Source: Eutrigla gurnardus (lineage: Eukaryota; Chordata; Actinopteri; Perciformes; Triglidae). Taken from it: 64,000 bases of DNA. Under the pieces are notes generated by a model. The model ran no database searches, was not told where the DNA came from, and was given only the letters and a program-made list of their open reading frames with translations. The translations under genes and the position numbers were made by a program. This document shows positions 29,401 to 41,400 of the stretch, in pieces (position 1 is the first letter of the stretch; the number at the start of each line of letters is the position of its first letter). The stretch covers positions 14,627,137-14,691,136 of the forward strand of contig OY741277.1 of assembly GCA_963514095.1 (NCBI GenBank), in the 5' to 3' direction.

Positions 29401-32400
29401 GTATTAGACTGGAATACAGTTAGAGTTTGTAGTGCCACCACTCAATACAAAGGGCTGATGAGGTTGCTTGGCACTGGAAATCTCTCTGAAGCAAGTCTTT
29501 AAGAAGTAGAGCAGAAATAGTGATGTGTGTTAACAAAAAAAAAAAGGTTTAGTGAACAAAAAATTAAACCTGTGAATTCCAATACAACTAAATTAAATTA
29601 CAGAGAAAAATCAACAAATGGAAAAACTGCAGCCTCACAGCAGAACTGCCAACACATCTCTTCCCCTTACTCATCTGAATTGCATTTCGCCTCCTCAGCC
29701 TAACCTAATCTGGAACATACCACCTGCCCAGGTAAGTATAGGGGGAGCCAAACAGAGCAGACATCCACATGACAGAGAATAATTAACATGCAACTCATAC
29801 AAGGTTTTTAACTTACGGCTGATATCTCAATATATGCAACCATCACCACAGAAGAACACACCAACATACTGTACAGTGTCATTTTCAGCAGAACTATCTT
29901 ACCTTCCTTCCTACATCTTAACAGCACCTGAATCCCTGATACACACCATGCCAAAAGATGGTTTATACTGTACTGTAGTTCTACTTATTGCCACTGGCTG
30001 GAAGCACTGAGGACGCCGAACATAAAACAAGCTGCAGTCAGTCAGCTGATCTGCTCAAAATCACACTCAGACAGCAGCTCTCCGGATAAAAACCTTCAGT
30101 TAAAATGCCTTACCATGTTTTCTTCTACCAGTGCTTCTCTATCCAAAGCTTGAAGCTGGAAGAGGATGAGGTGAATGAAAGGAAAATGATCCTTTTAATA
30201 GGAGGGAAAAGTTACACAAAGCTACAGGAGGAAGAACAGGAGCAACTGAGAGTTAGATAATCTTCAGCTTACTTTTAAATGTATCAGATGGGGCAAAGAT
30301 TTCCCTACAGCTAAGACAATAAAAACAGGAAATGAATTTGTCGAAATTAAATGAATGTGTTTACAAAATTAATATATTGATGCACCAATAAATAGAAATA
30401 AAAAATAAATAAAAAGGGATTGATGAAAAAACAAAAAACTTCAGAATGTATTATATATAATACATATGTAATTTTATGCTTAGGAGCGCCGACCAAGCTG
30501 CGGTATTTGACGCATTGTGATGTGTTGGTACAGGACAGGGGAAAGGTAATGCATGTATAAAAAGAAAACATTCATGTATTTAAATAGAAATCTTTGAGAT
30601 TATTAAAGAAGTTAAAACTTACTGCACTTCCACCTCCTGTCTGATTTTCTGTGTCAGCGAGTGACAGGAGCATCCACAGTTTGTTACGTTTACGCTATGT
30701 TACACTAACCTTAGCCCGGCTCAAAAAGCGGCAGCACAAAGAGAACAAGAACAGAGTCAGACGATGACATAATAACCTTCTGAATCCGGTCAAAGAGCCA
30801 CTGAATGCAGAGAAGGAGATGCTTCGGCACACTGCTAGCAGGGAAAAACCTGTTGATGTACCGTAAAACAACCATCTGCTGCCGTTACTGCAGCCAGCTA
30901 TGACGTTAACAGCGAACTGCCCAACTGCTGGTCAAAGGAGCAAATACTGTATATTTACGACTTGCTTATTGTCGAAGAGAACACGTGTTCAGCAGCACAC
31001 TGTTGGCTGCTCAGAAAGAGCCAGGACTGAGGCTGTCAACCGAGTGGAGTGGGAGTTTCATTTCTAATTTTGGTGCTGACAAGGCTACAAAGCAACACTG
31101 ATTGTATAAGAAATCAAATCCGGGAACACGGAGGTGTCACTTATAAGCAGCAGAGATTGAAAAGATGACATCGCACAATTAAAATGAACAGGAACATGTC
31201 AAAAATACACGGGGCTGGACGCGATACAAGCTGCCGAGTGATACGGACAGCCAACAAAATCGGTAAGCATGGCCATCCATTTACAGAGCTGATAGAGTTA
31301 CAATGTGTAGGCCTACTATGAATATATACAATAAATCATACCGCAGCAGAGATGAAGAAAACTGCGGTCAACAACATAATGAACTACAATTGCTGCCTTT
31401 CAGACATGGATGTAAAGACTACATCTTTAAATGTCTGTCCAAAACGATCATCACTTCATCAAGTTCACATTTGTGTAAATGCGTCATTATAAGTATGTGC
31501 ATTTTTCAAAAACATATTTTGTGAGGTCACAGTGACCTGAATTGTTCGAATTGGACGAGACGACAGAAAACGATATCACAGAGACGTTGGCATGTCTTCA
31601 TAAACATGGCGTTGATGACCACTGTTTACAGGGGTTGCTACACGGCTCAGTGCCAAATACCCACACCTGTTTGTATGGCAGTGAGAAGGAAGTCACTGGG
31701 CAATCTTGTTTCATAAACTACACTACCATGCCTCACCCTTAAAACCAGTAAGTATACTAAAGCATTACGGAGGCCTGCATCCCCCTTGATGTGCAATGGA
31801 AAAATCTGAAAAGTTATGGCATCACGACAATGATGTATTACTGAAAGGATGACATAAAAAAAGGCAGCGTTCGTGTTTAAAAGATTCTGATGAACTTTTA
31901 CACAATAAGTATCCTGATAAATGTGATAAAACAAAGCATTAGAACAGCAATGTCAATAACTTTGGCCACCGAGGCAAAGTCAACGCATCGCTGGGTCGAG
32001 CAACAAGCGATGTGGTTTGGAATACCTCAGGAGGGCCCGCGTGTGTTAGAGGGGAGGAAGGCCGGGTGGAGGAGGAGGACAGAGGGGCTTGCGAGGCATT
32101 CTTCCCCTGCTTCTCAGAAAGAGATCTGGACCATCCAGTGGAATTATCTGGAGGGAAAGGAAACATTCAGTAGGACCAAACATATTCAACGATACAGCAG
32201 CACGATTGCTAAACTGAGACTACGATACCTGCATACGGAGGATTTACATTAATCATAACCGCGGTACAGATCAACGTTGGCGTGGGCTCATTTAAAGGGT
32301 TTATTACCTTGGGTGGACTGAAAGTGGAAATTTGATGGTTTGTCCTAAGGGTGGGGCTAGACACAGACACATGTGTTCAGGTGCAGAAGGATCACAGTTT

Positions 32401-35400
32401 GGAGAAAAAAATACACTACACTTGTCTTTTCAATCCAACTTTTGTGATCTGATAATGATCGGATAGTGATTGGATATATTTTGTGGTCAAAGGAGCAACT
32501 GAACAGCGGATTTTGTTGCTTCCTCTTCCTCCTTCCAGTATTAATTGGCTATTTCTTATGAAGAGTAGCTGCTAACAAAGCTCCGCTAATTCGATGATTA
32601 AGTCAACATTTTCCTATAAATGCTTCACAATAAAAAATCCCCCATTCTTTTCTTATTTAATAGCTCTTATTTTGAAGCAGCAAAATCAGAGTCAGCGGGT
32701 CTCAGCTGTGCTCCAGCATCCTCTCCGCCCTTTGCTCCTCTTTGGTCTGGATTGAGTCTGGCTGATCGGAGGGAGATCTGATCTCGGAGCATACGGACTT
32801 GACGTTAATGTGAGTTGGCATGATCGGTTGACAACAGTCAAATTAAAAAGACAAGTGTAGGCACAATAAGATTGAGCCTGCTGGTGCGAGAGGATCAGAA
32901 GTCACGGATCAGCAGAATGTGAGATTCATCCTCTGAACAATGACAAATTTGATGAAAGTACTTTAGTTTTAGAGATTCCTGATCATGGACCAAAGGTCAA
33001 GAGCACATTTCAACTTCAACTTTTACAAGAAAGATTGAGGTTCACAGAAATCATGAGGAATCATCCTTTGGGGTCCCTAGCAACCAATAATATAATCATT
33101 TCCTGACAATATAATAAGGCCTGTAGTAGCATTTTGAGTGATGCTAACTTTGAATTATCAATTAACAACAACAACCCAGAAATGATACCAGAGTAAAAGC
33201 AGTGGTTGTCACACTTTTTTGTTCAGTCCCCTCTTTAAAACTAGAAAATACGTGATTGGATTCTTCCATCATACTATGTGGGCTTGCAACTTACTAAAAG
33301 TCAAAATACTTTTCATTTCCAATAAAAATAGACAAATGTTAAAAAACGAATCTTTCCCTCATTAGGCACACAGCCATTTAAAAAAAATGCTGCCTGACTT
33401 GCAGACGAAACATCAAGAAGCTTCTGCTGATAACTCTGGCTAGCAAACGGATCACAAACGTACGACCTTGGGTTTTTGAGCCAAGGCTTGGTCATAGTTT
33501 CTTATGATTACATCACATACTTCAAACGGCTATAAAAAAATCTGTATGTCTCTGCAACTCTATATTTTATGGATTCCATCCAGCCTTAAGCCCATTGACC
33601 CAAACGTTTTACTATCATTCACCTGCCAACACATATTGGCTAATGTGTAATGCGCAGAGACACATTTCTATCCTCACAAAGTACTGCATCCTGCTAACAA
33701 CAAACCTACAGACAAAGAGTCGATGAGGCTCTTTCCCTGTAAGTGGGCAATCGTGCTCTTGTGGAGAGCCAAAGAAGAGATGCACCACCAGTTCAGGATA
33801 TGTTAAGGACCTGGGAAGGCACGTCCAGAAGTGTTTCCAGAATCTTTACATCGGATTTACCAGGTTTTTCTTTGATCCAGATATCCAGAAAGAGATCGTT
33901 ATTAACATTTGACTATTACTCAGCTCACCTGCATGTTCACGGCCTTGACTCTGGATGTGGTTGTGGCCACATTCTCGTCTTCCGCTGCAGCTGCTGTCTT
34001 TGGGACTATGGCTCTCCCGAATGCTGTGAGTCGGGCTTTGACTGTTGGACCTGAGGCCTCCAGGCTCCACCTGGTTCACGCTGGAGCTGCAGCGCTGACT
34101 CCACGACTTGACTCTTTCTGTGGGGGCTGCCTGACTCAAACCAGTCTGACCGTGAGTGAGGCTGGGACAAGGGACGTGGTTCTGGTTCTGGTTTTGGTTC
34201 TGGCTGAGGGCCTGGACGACGTTGTGCTGCAGCATACTGAGGCACTCCCCCAGGCAACTCAGAGTGGCGGCAGAAGTGGCCTTTAAAAGGAGGAGGTCCT
34301 TGATCACCGGGAAGACAGACAGAAAAGAAGGTGAGAAGGAGGAGCCGGAGACGACGCTCCCAGTTTGATCAACAGAAACATTTAAGTTTATAAATGTTAC
34401 TGTTATATTAAAGAAGCTAAGTGTTTTGTGCCCCAGTGGTACAAAGAACAACACCACAGTTCACGCCTGCAGAGGGTTTTTATCTGGTGAAAAATAGCAG
34501 CTGATGACTCCTAAGTTGTTATTTGACCCAACTGCTCTCCATTTAAAAAAATAAAAATCACAAAAAATAATGAGCAGGAAAATTGCTGTGCCTGAAATAA
34601 TGTTTATGCTGATCCTCCGGGTGATTCATGCACAGACCATGAATTAATAGCTCTTGCCTTCTTTGGAAATGTTCTTGGAAATTGCTCATTTTGGAGCCAT
34701 TAAAGGAAAACTAACACGTATTATAAGATAGGTTTTATTTGCATGGCTTAAAGCGATAGCTGAGGTGTTTTGAAGTGGGGGTTGCTGACCACAAACACCT
34801 GACCTGACCATACAACCCCACATCATAAAACCCCAAACTATCCCTTTAAGCCCCTGGTTAAATTGTTTATCATAACGTTGTACACATGGTAAAGCAGCAT
34901 GGCGACTCACTATAAAACAGAAGAAACATGAGCTGCCAGACAAACATCCCAAGATGCATCATTGTTTAAAGGCTGACCTCCAGGTTCAGGTTCAATGGTC
35001 TGTTAACACAACACATGGCATGTTACCTCATCCAGAGAGGAGAGCGGTCCACCTCGGGGGGATTGGGACTCGATAGAGTTGACCAGGTTCTTTTGCTGCC
35101 CTTCAGCCTGGATCATCACCTACACACACACACACACACACACACACACGCGAAGAGAGTGGGAAGACAGGCACATCAGAGGAACAGCATGAAAAAGAGG
35201 ACAGAGTGAGAATGTTTGACTTCTTCTGGATAACGAAGAAAGTCAGAACAAAGGAAGGAAGGCGAAGAGGAAAGAGACGAGTCTGTGAAGGAGAGATGGG
35301 GAGGTTTCCTCTCTGACCCCTGTAGGTAATTAGTACTGACACTGCTACAACGGAGCAGAGCCGCTGGGACGTCTCAGCTTGTTTAATGAATGTGTGAAAT

Positions 35401-38400
35401 GAGCTGAGATGAATGTCTCTCGCATACGCACTCGTACTTGTTAGTCCAACAGTGACTACAGCTATTTCCGCTATCTTGATCCCTTTCCTTAGCAAGTATA
35501 CACATTAATGCCTTTGATCTTCTGTCTTTGGGGCTCAGGCAGATACATACAGTGTATACATGGAACCACTGCAATCAGTGCAGCAGTAAAGAAATCCACG
35601 GAAATCATTTAAATTCTGACTATTTTTGCACTGTAAACAAATAACTCTGATGACCTCCTGAAATGATTTGAGCTGTGTTTAATGCTCAATTTAGAGGTTT
35701 TGCATTTCTCTTATTTGTAGTGGGTGCCATCATATAAGAAGCAGGTGTAGTCAGTGACATGACCTGTTGGTTTCTGGACTACTGTCTGGATGGTAACCCA
35801 AGAACTTATCCTAACCTTAACCATTCAAGGTCAATGCCTAAACTCAAACATCTCGCTAGGATTTTTAAAATCTGATTTGATTTTTTTAACCAGAAGTGAC
35901 CATATTAGGGCAAGTGACCTAAATTGGTCACGTCCTAAAGTGTACCTGGATTGACCAGCATGATCAAGGTTTTTTTTCTTAATGTATAAATTAAAAAAAA
36001 TAAGCTTAAAACACAGGAATATCACAATTGTGTTAGTTGTATTGCTAAATATGCTTCTACTTTAATGGCAGTGACAACTTGTAATCATTTTGGGACAATT
36101 AGGAGAATGCCTTGAAGCTGCATCATGATGTACTGATGCTGCTGGGAACTGCTGTTCCTGCCTCAAATGTTGGTGCCAAATGGTGCGTCCAGAAAGAAGA
36201 GACTTTCTGTACATTTCTGTTAAGATTCAGCTCATTCAACATAAAAATTATCGATTATATTTTCTTTAAAGTGATGAGCAGCAACATTCCCTAAGTCACT
36301 AAGTCATTATAGCTAAATAAAAGTGGGTTTGGCAGCTCTGTAACAATGTCCCAATACGTCTGCCTTTGCGTATATATGCTGGCCAAGATGCAGATATATA
36401 AAGAGGTCCAAGTACGTCTTTCCGAGCATTTTCTACCACTTTCTCCGACACTCTCACACATACAAACACGCGGCGCTCAGATCGTGCTTCACTCGCACAC
36501 ATGTCGCTCTCAAGGGAGGGTGAGTCATCAGCGCATGCTGATGAAATAGCAAGAGAAGAGCTATTCCAAGAAACAACGCTATCACACTTCAAATGGACAG
36601 ACACTCCCTCAGATACAATAAACAGGAGCTCTCACTTTGATTATTATTAGGGTCCACCAGTCATCAGGTTAAGAGGGACCTCATCAGTTCACATTGTGTG
36701 TGAGCAGTGATACACACAGAATAGCAGACCATTGCGTATCTTCTATGACATTACAGTACACGTATATATATATTCATGTATGCATATTTGTTGGCCACAT
36801 CATAAATCTGATTGCATCTGTCTTAGTTGTCTTTGAATATATGTAAATCGGGAGCAAACCTACTCCAGTCCAGATGGTGTTAATGTGCCTGAAGCTGTTT
36901 GTATTTTGGGTGCGTTTACACCTGGACTGTGGTCAGGCACTACTGGAATCCAATCACCCAAAATGCATTTTGAAGCAAGTTGTGAGAATGTTGTGAGAAT
37001 GCAAAGTTGCCTCAAATCAGCACTTCCAGTGCCATGCCATGGTTCGATGGCCCATTATTCCGAAACCCAAACATCTTGTTACGTAATTTCTTGTCTCCAT
37101 GAGACTCTTTGTCCCATTTTCTTGTGTCTGCCTTTGGTGAGCCAACGACTGCTGACCTACCATGCTGCTTCCCCCCGCAGGTATATATATCTGTCTGGGT
37201 TTCTGCCTGTTTATTAAAGGAACGTAAGAGCAGCAATTCCTCCGGGTGCGAGAGAGGGGGCAGACTTTGCAATGCTTCTGCTGGGAGCTGCCTTGTATGT
37301 CTTCATAAAAAAATGTATATTTCATGTGCTTCATAAGCCTTTTTCCCCTCTCTTGCTGCTCTGTAACAAAGCAAATCACAGTTCAGCTGGAGAGGAAATG
37401 AAACGATCACATCCCCTTTCTCCCTCTACAATCTCCCAAATCTCCCAGACTGCAGACACAGCCAGAGAGTCAAAATGAAGAAGAAACTAGGGATGATTTA
37501 TTGTTTTAAAATAGTAATAGTACTAATTAGCTACAGTGAAAATTTGGATGAGATCCATAATCGCACAAGCAGAAACAGGATGTTTGTTGAAATGCTTGAA
37601 ACCAGCCATGCTGTCGTCCTTCTGACAAGTGTCCTCTTGTGATTGTGCAAATAATAGGCAGAAGCAGTGTCACACTGTTCCTGCACAGCAAAAACGTGCG
37701 GACGCGTACATGTCCGACTTTGACATTACAGACGGCCGACCCATTCCACTGTAAAATGCTCTCTAAATCTGCCAGCCTGCCCCGTCAAACAGCTGATTGA
37801 GCAGTCATGCAATCATACGCTACAAGGAGTTTTGGTTTGGGAAAAAATATGGGGTTACCCGAAGGTGACAGTGTGTGCTTGAAAACTTTGCAAGAACTTA
37901 CTTTTGTGAAGCTGATGTATTACTATCATTTTGCATACAATAAAAGTAGAATACAGGCCAGCTGCTTGAGATCCGTTTCTAGAGGTTTTATGCTAGTTGT
38001 TGTGTCTTTCCAGCCAAACGGCTATCGTGGTGATGACGTAGCAGCTAGGTGGCTCTCATGCTTACAAACCAATTGGTTGGAGCAACCAATTGGTTTGGAC
38101 TCCAAATGATGTAGGAAGCGCTAAATGGCCTCCCCTGTTTCTGGGATATTCGTTTTCAATTTTGTACAGCGGGAGGAAGTGGAGGCGTGTCGACCATCTA
38201 TACAAACATACAGTTATTTTTTACCTTATTTTTGACCCAGATGATTGTCTGTCTCTCTCCGTGTTTAGATGATGTTAATCAGTAAGTTGGGGGGGAAGGA
38301 AGAAAGACACTCTATCATCTTCACTGAATGACTCATCACATGCGCAGCAGAGAAGTGGCTCCCTGAACCTAAATGAACATTGAGTGCCAGTGGCCAGGCT

Positions 38401-41400
38401 GACAAATCAATTCCTCAACTTGACTCCTATGTAGGCCACGGAGAAAAAACTTTCGTCAATGATGCAAGAAGTGTATTATTAGTCCTGCCATCCTCCCTGT
38501 CGGCCAGCGGAGCTCTCGCCCTGGTGAGCGCTCTAACTTGAGGAAGACTTAAAGCTGCAGAGCCAAAGAACGTTAAAAAAAAGGGGAGTGAGGAAGGGAT
38601 CTCTTTCTTGTTGGTATTCATCAAACATGCACACACAAACAAAACACACCTTTACCTAATGGATTCTCCATCCCCTTTCAAGCGTTCATGCAGGCTGATT
38701 TAAATACAGCTGGCATGTGATGGGCAAAGGTCAAACATCTGCAACTAACTATTAGCTACTAACGACTGAGAGTGTGGATCTGTATCGGCGGCTCACGCTT
38801 CCACTCCGATTCAGAGGGCAACAATTATCGATGTATCAAAATGTGTTGATGATCCATAATTGAAGGAAACAGATTAATTAACACACACGTGTGCACATCC
38901 ATGGATGTTTCCTCATCCGTTACAGTGGAACGCACAGCTCGGTTCTACAGAACTTCCCAACTGTGGCTCCCAGGCTCCGCCACACACTTCCTTCAGCACG
39001 CCAAAACTACTTACTGGCTCCGATATCCTCCATATGAGCTCTGCTACTCTTCGAACACGTGATCATAATGTCGAGAAGGGGTTTTAATTTTTCCGTTTAT
39101 TGATTTTTCAGCACCCAGACATAATCTTTTAAGAGAGAATTGTGATGCATTTACAAATCAATTTTTCCCCACCTCAAAACTACCTTGGCAGTCAATCAGC
39201 ACCGTAATATCCTGCAGTGGTCACGTTTGTGGGTGTGTGCTGGGCCGTCTGTTAAAACTGCTGTGCTAGTATCCGACTCCTTGTACAGTGTCAGTTCATT
39301 AAGATCATTTAAAAGAGTGTGACAGCGATCACACAGTAATGAGCCCAGAATCACTACTGTAGGAGAGGCCTGGTGTGCGTGTTTGTGCGCTCCAAAACAG
39401 TTGCACATTCCTGTCTGTTCTTGTTAATCATTAATCACATGTGGCCAAATTGCAGTCTAATAATATTAATATTGTGTTATTTCTCTGTGAGCTCTTTGTG
39501 ACACCGAAGAACATACAGTTATGCAGAAGCGTCAAAAGGCCGCATAAATATCTGTCAGTCACTGGAATTTGATTTCCCCACATGTGTCCTGATGACGCAG
39601 GATCACAATTGTCAAAAACTGTCCTATCAAAGAAACAACCAGTTGCAAATGAAAGTATTGAGGTAGTGTTGTTTGGGGTTATATTTTCCCTAATGTCTAA
39701 CCCAGAGGCGTGGCCGGGGAACAGACAGCCCAACTGTGATTGGCTATCTGCCGGGGACCAGTTGCATAAACATAGCCTCGTTTAGAACTGGTATTGACCT
39801 TAGACTGGTTCTTGATTGTTCGGTTAGGCTTGTCTAATGCTAGTCTAATTAAGTTTCATAAATATTAAGACTTAATTTGAGGGAGCTCCCCTGCAGAACG
39901 AGGTTCCAGGAAGAGTTCAACGTTGAACGTTTAATCACAACCGTCTTGATTTGATTGATTGTTGATTTTGGGCGAGACCAAGCCCAGCACTTCAAGCCTG
40001 GTGAATGGTTTGATCTAAATTGGGTTTGAAAAATGATGGCATAGGTGAGAGTGGTGACGGTTTACACTGCTAATATCAGCTAGTTTGCAATCGCAATTGA
40101 CATTTGACCCCTAGAAAACGGTTTCTATTGTTATTTTTTTAGCACATCATTTCGACTATTTATCCATTACTTTCAGTTAACCGTTAGCGAACTGTTCCAA
40201 CCATTTTACCCCTTACTTTGAGCTAATTTTAACTAATTATTTCCACTGTTTTCTCCATAACTTTTTGGGGTTAGGTTTAGGATTAGGCATAGTCTTGAAT
40301 TGTTTTCTGATCTTTAACGGTTGAAACGATTTGGATTGGATTTACACTATTTACCTTTTCTGTTGGATCGGCTGGGATTGGCTCCAGCCCCCCCACAACA
40401 CTGAATAGAGGATGAAGCGGTAGAAGATGGATGGATGGACCTTTTCTGTTATTTACGCCCATACTTGGTGTGGTGTCTGACCAATTTCGCTTCAAGCCTA
40501 TGCAGGAGCATTTTAAAAAAGGCCCTATGTGCAGAAGGTATTAGGCTGTTGGATTTGCTGGGAGTAAAATGGACTGAACAGATGTTACTGTTTGGAGGCT
40601 TTCAGCAATGAGATGGAGCTGAAAGGTAAATTGTGTAATTTCCTCTTGGTTAGAGGACAAACCAACAACATCAAAGCATCCAGTCTGTGTGTGTGTTTCT
40701 GTAACTCGTCCATTAATAAGAGACAACATGCTCTTATCCTTTCAAGTCACATCACACATATAACCCAGAGTTAGGATTACCTTTAATGTACCTGGAAGTG
40801 CAACATGGTGGCCGGGAGCACAAACCATTAGTGACCATCACTGGCAGTTCAGCTTGTTTGAGAACAAAGGAGTAAAGCAGCACTGAAATGCTGAATAAGA
40901 TGAACCTTGAGGTAATGAGCAGCTGGACTCGAACATAGAGTGGATGGAAATATGGTACAGCTCCATTAGGTCCAGAAACCAAACCTGTCCGTCTGGCCAA
41001 AAGTACACTTCTCTGTACATTTGGAATAGCTGTAATCCAATAAGGAGGTGTAGAAGAGAGGTGAATCAATACCGCGTCAAGTCCCCAGATGGATGTAGCA
41101 CATTACACAGCAAGGTGCTCACTGTCCATACCTGAGTCTCTCTTTGTGGGCATGTGCGCGTGCACGTACCTTGGCGCTGCTGTCGGAGTGGCGTCGGGAA
41201 CACAGCTGTAGCTGAGTCATCCATAACTCTTGCTCCTGGGCGTCCAGTGCTGACAGGAAAACAGAGACACAGCATCAAAGTGAGTGTTTCCTGCTGTCTC
41301 TCCCTGAGTCAGGAAATAACCCACACATCAAAGGTTATGCCAGTTATGATCAGTGCTTTTACCGTTAAAGGGGTAGGCTCTTGTTATTCTATATTCTTTT

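Larger units (their letters stand above)
24457..30113. other. osbpl10 intron
   Basis: Contains GT microsatellites, the palindrome at 25224 and a CCTAACC-rich stretch at 28840-28960 like other fish repeats. The open frame at 27198-27524 (plus) has no recognised motif and is not called. Confidence 0.55.
35150..41169. other. osbpl10 intron, possible site of an unlocated linker exon
   Basis: Contains the inverted repeat at 38065 and repeat D at 40355. In human, residues between the PH domain and EGQQKNL are encoded here; no convincing phase-0 exon was found. An open stretch at 40790-41025 (minus) has a strong acceptor but no similarity to the linker. Confidence 0.5.

Noticed and set aside
36299..36604. 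Possible missing osbpl10 linker exon (ADDSPSLESDMCASEARSER)
   Set aside because: The acceptor would impose phase 1, while the flanking exons require phase 0, and no good donor follows.
41066..41170. Extension of osbpl10 exon 3 to a donor near 41131 (CTCAG before GTATGG)
   Set aside because: It would leave phase 2 and shift the next exon out of frame. The donor at 41169 fits the frame.
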